Assembly: GCA_016764835.1 (NCBI GenBank)
Contig: JAESRD010000236.1
Coordinates: 1-7,162, forward strand
Direction of reading: 5' to 3'
Origin: Paracoccaceae bacterium
GTDB lineage: Bacteria; Pseudomonadota; Alphaproteobacteria; Rhodobacterales; Rhodobacteraceae
Length of the DNA stretch: 7,162 bases
Shown here: positions 6,360 through 7,162 of the stretch, piece by piece
Position numbering within the stretch: position 1 is the first letter of the stretch
Layout: the number at the start of each line of letters is the position of its first letter
The notes under the pieces: model-generated
Database searches by the model: none
The model's input: the letters and a program-made list of their open reading frames with translations, nothing else
Told to the model about the DNA's origin: nothing
Position numbers and translations under genes: made by a program

Positions 6360-7040
6360 ATGTTTGAACGATATGCGATTTTTTACACGCCACCCGCCGG
6401 GGAATTCGCCAATTTTGGCGCGTGCTGGCTCGGCTGGAACAGCCGCATAGGGCGCGCAGTGGCGCAGACCGAAATTGCGGGCGTTGATGTTGGCGTGCTG
6501 ACCGCAGCGGCGGGCAAATACGGCTTTCATGCCACGCTCAAAGCACCGTTTCATTTGGCTCAACACTGTGATCAGGCCACGCTGACAGCTGCGTTCAAGT
6601 GTTTTGCGGCGCAAAATGAGCCGGTCACATTGGGGCTGTTGCGGCTTAGCCATGATAACGGATTTTTGGCCTTGCGCCCGACCGGTGATACGGCCAGGCT
6701 GAACGCGCTTGCCGCCAGTATTGTCCGCGCATTTGGTCCGTTTCAAGCGCCTTTGAGCGCCGATGCCATTGCCCGGCGCAGAAAAACAAAGCTGAGCCCG
6801 CGCCAAGACGCGCAAATGTTGAAATGGGGCTATCCATATGTTTTTGAAGACTTTCATTTCCATATGACGCTGAGCGGCCGCATTGACCGCGCCACTGTTG
6901 GGCCTGTTATCACGGCGGTTAACGCAGCTCTTGGCCCAGATGGGCCGCCCGCGCTGCATATCGGTGCGATAACGTTGATGGGCCAAGATACCGATGGGAT
7001 GTTTCACGAGTTGCACCGCGCCGCATTGGCCAGCAGCTGA
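6360..7040 (+). CDS. DUF1045 family phosphonate-metabolism protein, 2H phosphoesterase-like
   Basis: This 226-residue protein belongs to DUF1045 (TIGR03223, phosphonate-operon protein). It has the two signature motifs of 2H phosphoesterases: His57-Ala-Thr59-Leu in YGFHATLKAPF and His168-Met-Thr170-Leu in FHFHMTLSG. Enzymes with this fold open cyclic or branched phosphodiesters. In C-P lyase clusters it is often present where phnP is missing, so it may hydrolyse the 1,2-cyclic ribose phosphate made by PhnJ; that role is inference. GAGGG lies 6 nt before the ATG. The gene is inverted relative to phnM and phnN: it diverges from phnM by 49 bp, under a Pho box, and its end overlaps phnN by 37 bp. 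An upstream six-codon frame, ATG at 6347 to TGA at 6367, overlaps its start. There is no signal peptide or membrane segment. Confidence 0.93.
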   Translation: MFERYAIFYTPPAGEFANFGACWLGWNSRIGRAVAQTEIAGVDVGVLTAAAGKYGFHATLKAPFHLAQHCDQATLTAAFKCFAAQNEPVTLGLLRLSHDNGFLALRPTGDTARLNALAASIVRAFGPFQAPLSADAIARRRKTKLSPRQDAQMLKWGYPYVFEDFHFHMTLSGRIDRATVGPVITAVNAALGPDGPPALHIGAITLMGQDTDGMFHELHRAALASS

Positions 7041-7162
7041 CGGATTACTGCCACCGTTTGGGCCAATGGCCCAGTATTATCGACCATATGGGGGGCTAAG
7101 CCATCGGGCAGGGCAAAGTCTGCGCGCTTTAGTCTGTGGGCAATCTCGTGCTCATCTTCGCG
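7004..7162 (-). CDS. phnN: PhnN, ribose 1,5-bisphosphate phosphokinase (C-terminal part)
   Basis: Only the last 52 codons and the stop are in the window; the gene continues beyond the right edge. The reading RADFALPDG (residues 14-22 of this fragment) followed by MVDNTGPLAQTVAVIRQLL (26-44) matches the C-terminus of PhnN, whose E. coli relative ends with a similar NNDGSLRQSV segment. PhnN phosphorylates ribose 1,5-bisphosphate to PRPP, the last C-P lyase step. The nucleotide-binding P-loop lies outside the window and cannot be checked. The 3' end overlaps the convergent DUF1045 gene by 37 bp. A read-through transcript from here would reach phnM by crossing the DUF1045 gene in antisense. Confidence 0.85.
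   Translation of the reverse strand, partial: REDEHEIAHRLKRADFALPDGLAPHMVDNTGPLAQTVAVIRQLLANAARCNS

Noticed and set aside
6318..7016. 232-residue minus-strand frame opposite the DUF1045 gene
   Set aside because: Its translation is rich in Arg, Gln and His with no family motifs, while the plus strand encodes a complete 2H-type protein.
1..7162. CRISPR arrays, tRNA or rRNA genes, riboswitches
   Set aside because: No regularly spaced repeats, cloverleaf-like structures or conserved RNA motifs were seen on either strand.

Overview
The window looks like alphaproteobacterial chromosome, most likely from the Rhodobacterales/Roseobacter group. The reasons are a C-P lyase (phosphonate) gene set that includes a DUF1045 protein beside phnM and phnN, moderately high GC with GGC/GCC-rich codon use, and a decayed IS6-family transposase of a type common in marine roseobacters. 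The assignment to this group is inference. The protein family calls rest on motifs seen in the translations.

Left part (about 1-4215): an uptake and catabolism cassette. A periplasmic family 5 (peptide/nickel/opine-type) solute-binding protein gene runs leftward (154-1671) and ends at a strong hairpin (114-139). It is divergent from a LacI-family regulator (1933-2919). The 261-bp control region between them carries a LacI-like palindrome inside a plausible sigma70 promoter, plus a run of TTGCG hexamers at 22/11/22-bp steps. The regulator converges, 18 bp apart, on a metal-dependent amidohydrolase of the cd01299/Xaa-Pro dipeptidase-like group (2938-4215, minus strand). The likely logic is that a small ligand relieves LacI-type repression, the binding protein captures the substrate and the amidohydrolase cleaves an amide or ring. 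No transporter permease or ATPase lies inside the window and the substrate is unknown.

Middle (4216-5170): almost 1 kb without an intact gene. It holds a 16-bp near-palindrome upstream of the amidohydrolase, a small hairpin with a T-tract, a doubtful toxin-like relic on the minus strand, and the C-terminal remnant of an IS6 transposase whose catalytic glutamate has become glutamine. The remnant's reading frame runs into the last codon of phnM.

Right part (5171-7162): part of a C-P lyase pathway. phnM (triphosphate ribosyl-phosphonate diphosphatase) and the 3' end of phnN (ribose 1,5-bisphosphokinase) are on the minus strand. Between them, inverted on the plus strand, sits a DUF1045 2H-phosphoesterase-like gene. 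It diverges from phnM across 49 bp and its 3' end overlaps phnN by 37 bp. A well-formed Pho box followed by a -10 element points at the DUF1045 gene and covers the phnM start codon, so phosphate starvation control through PhoB is likely. In this pathway PhnM acts before PhnJ, and PhnN makes PRPP at the end. The cyclic phosphodiesterase step between them, done by PhnP in E. coli, is a plausible job for the DUF1045 protein.
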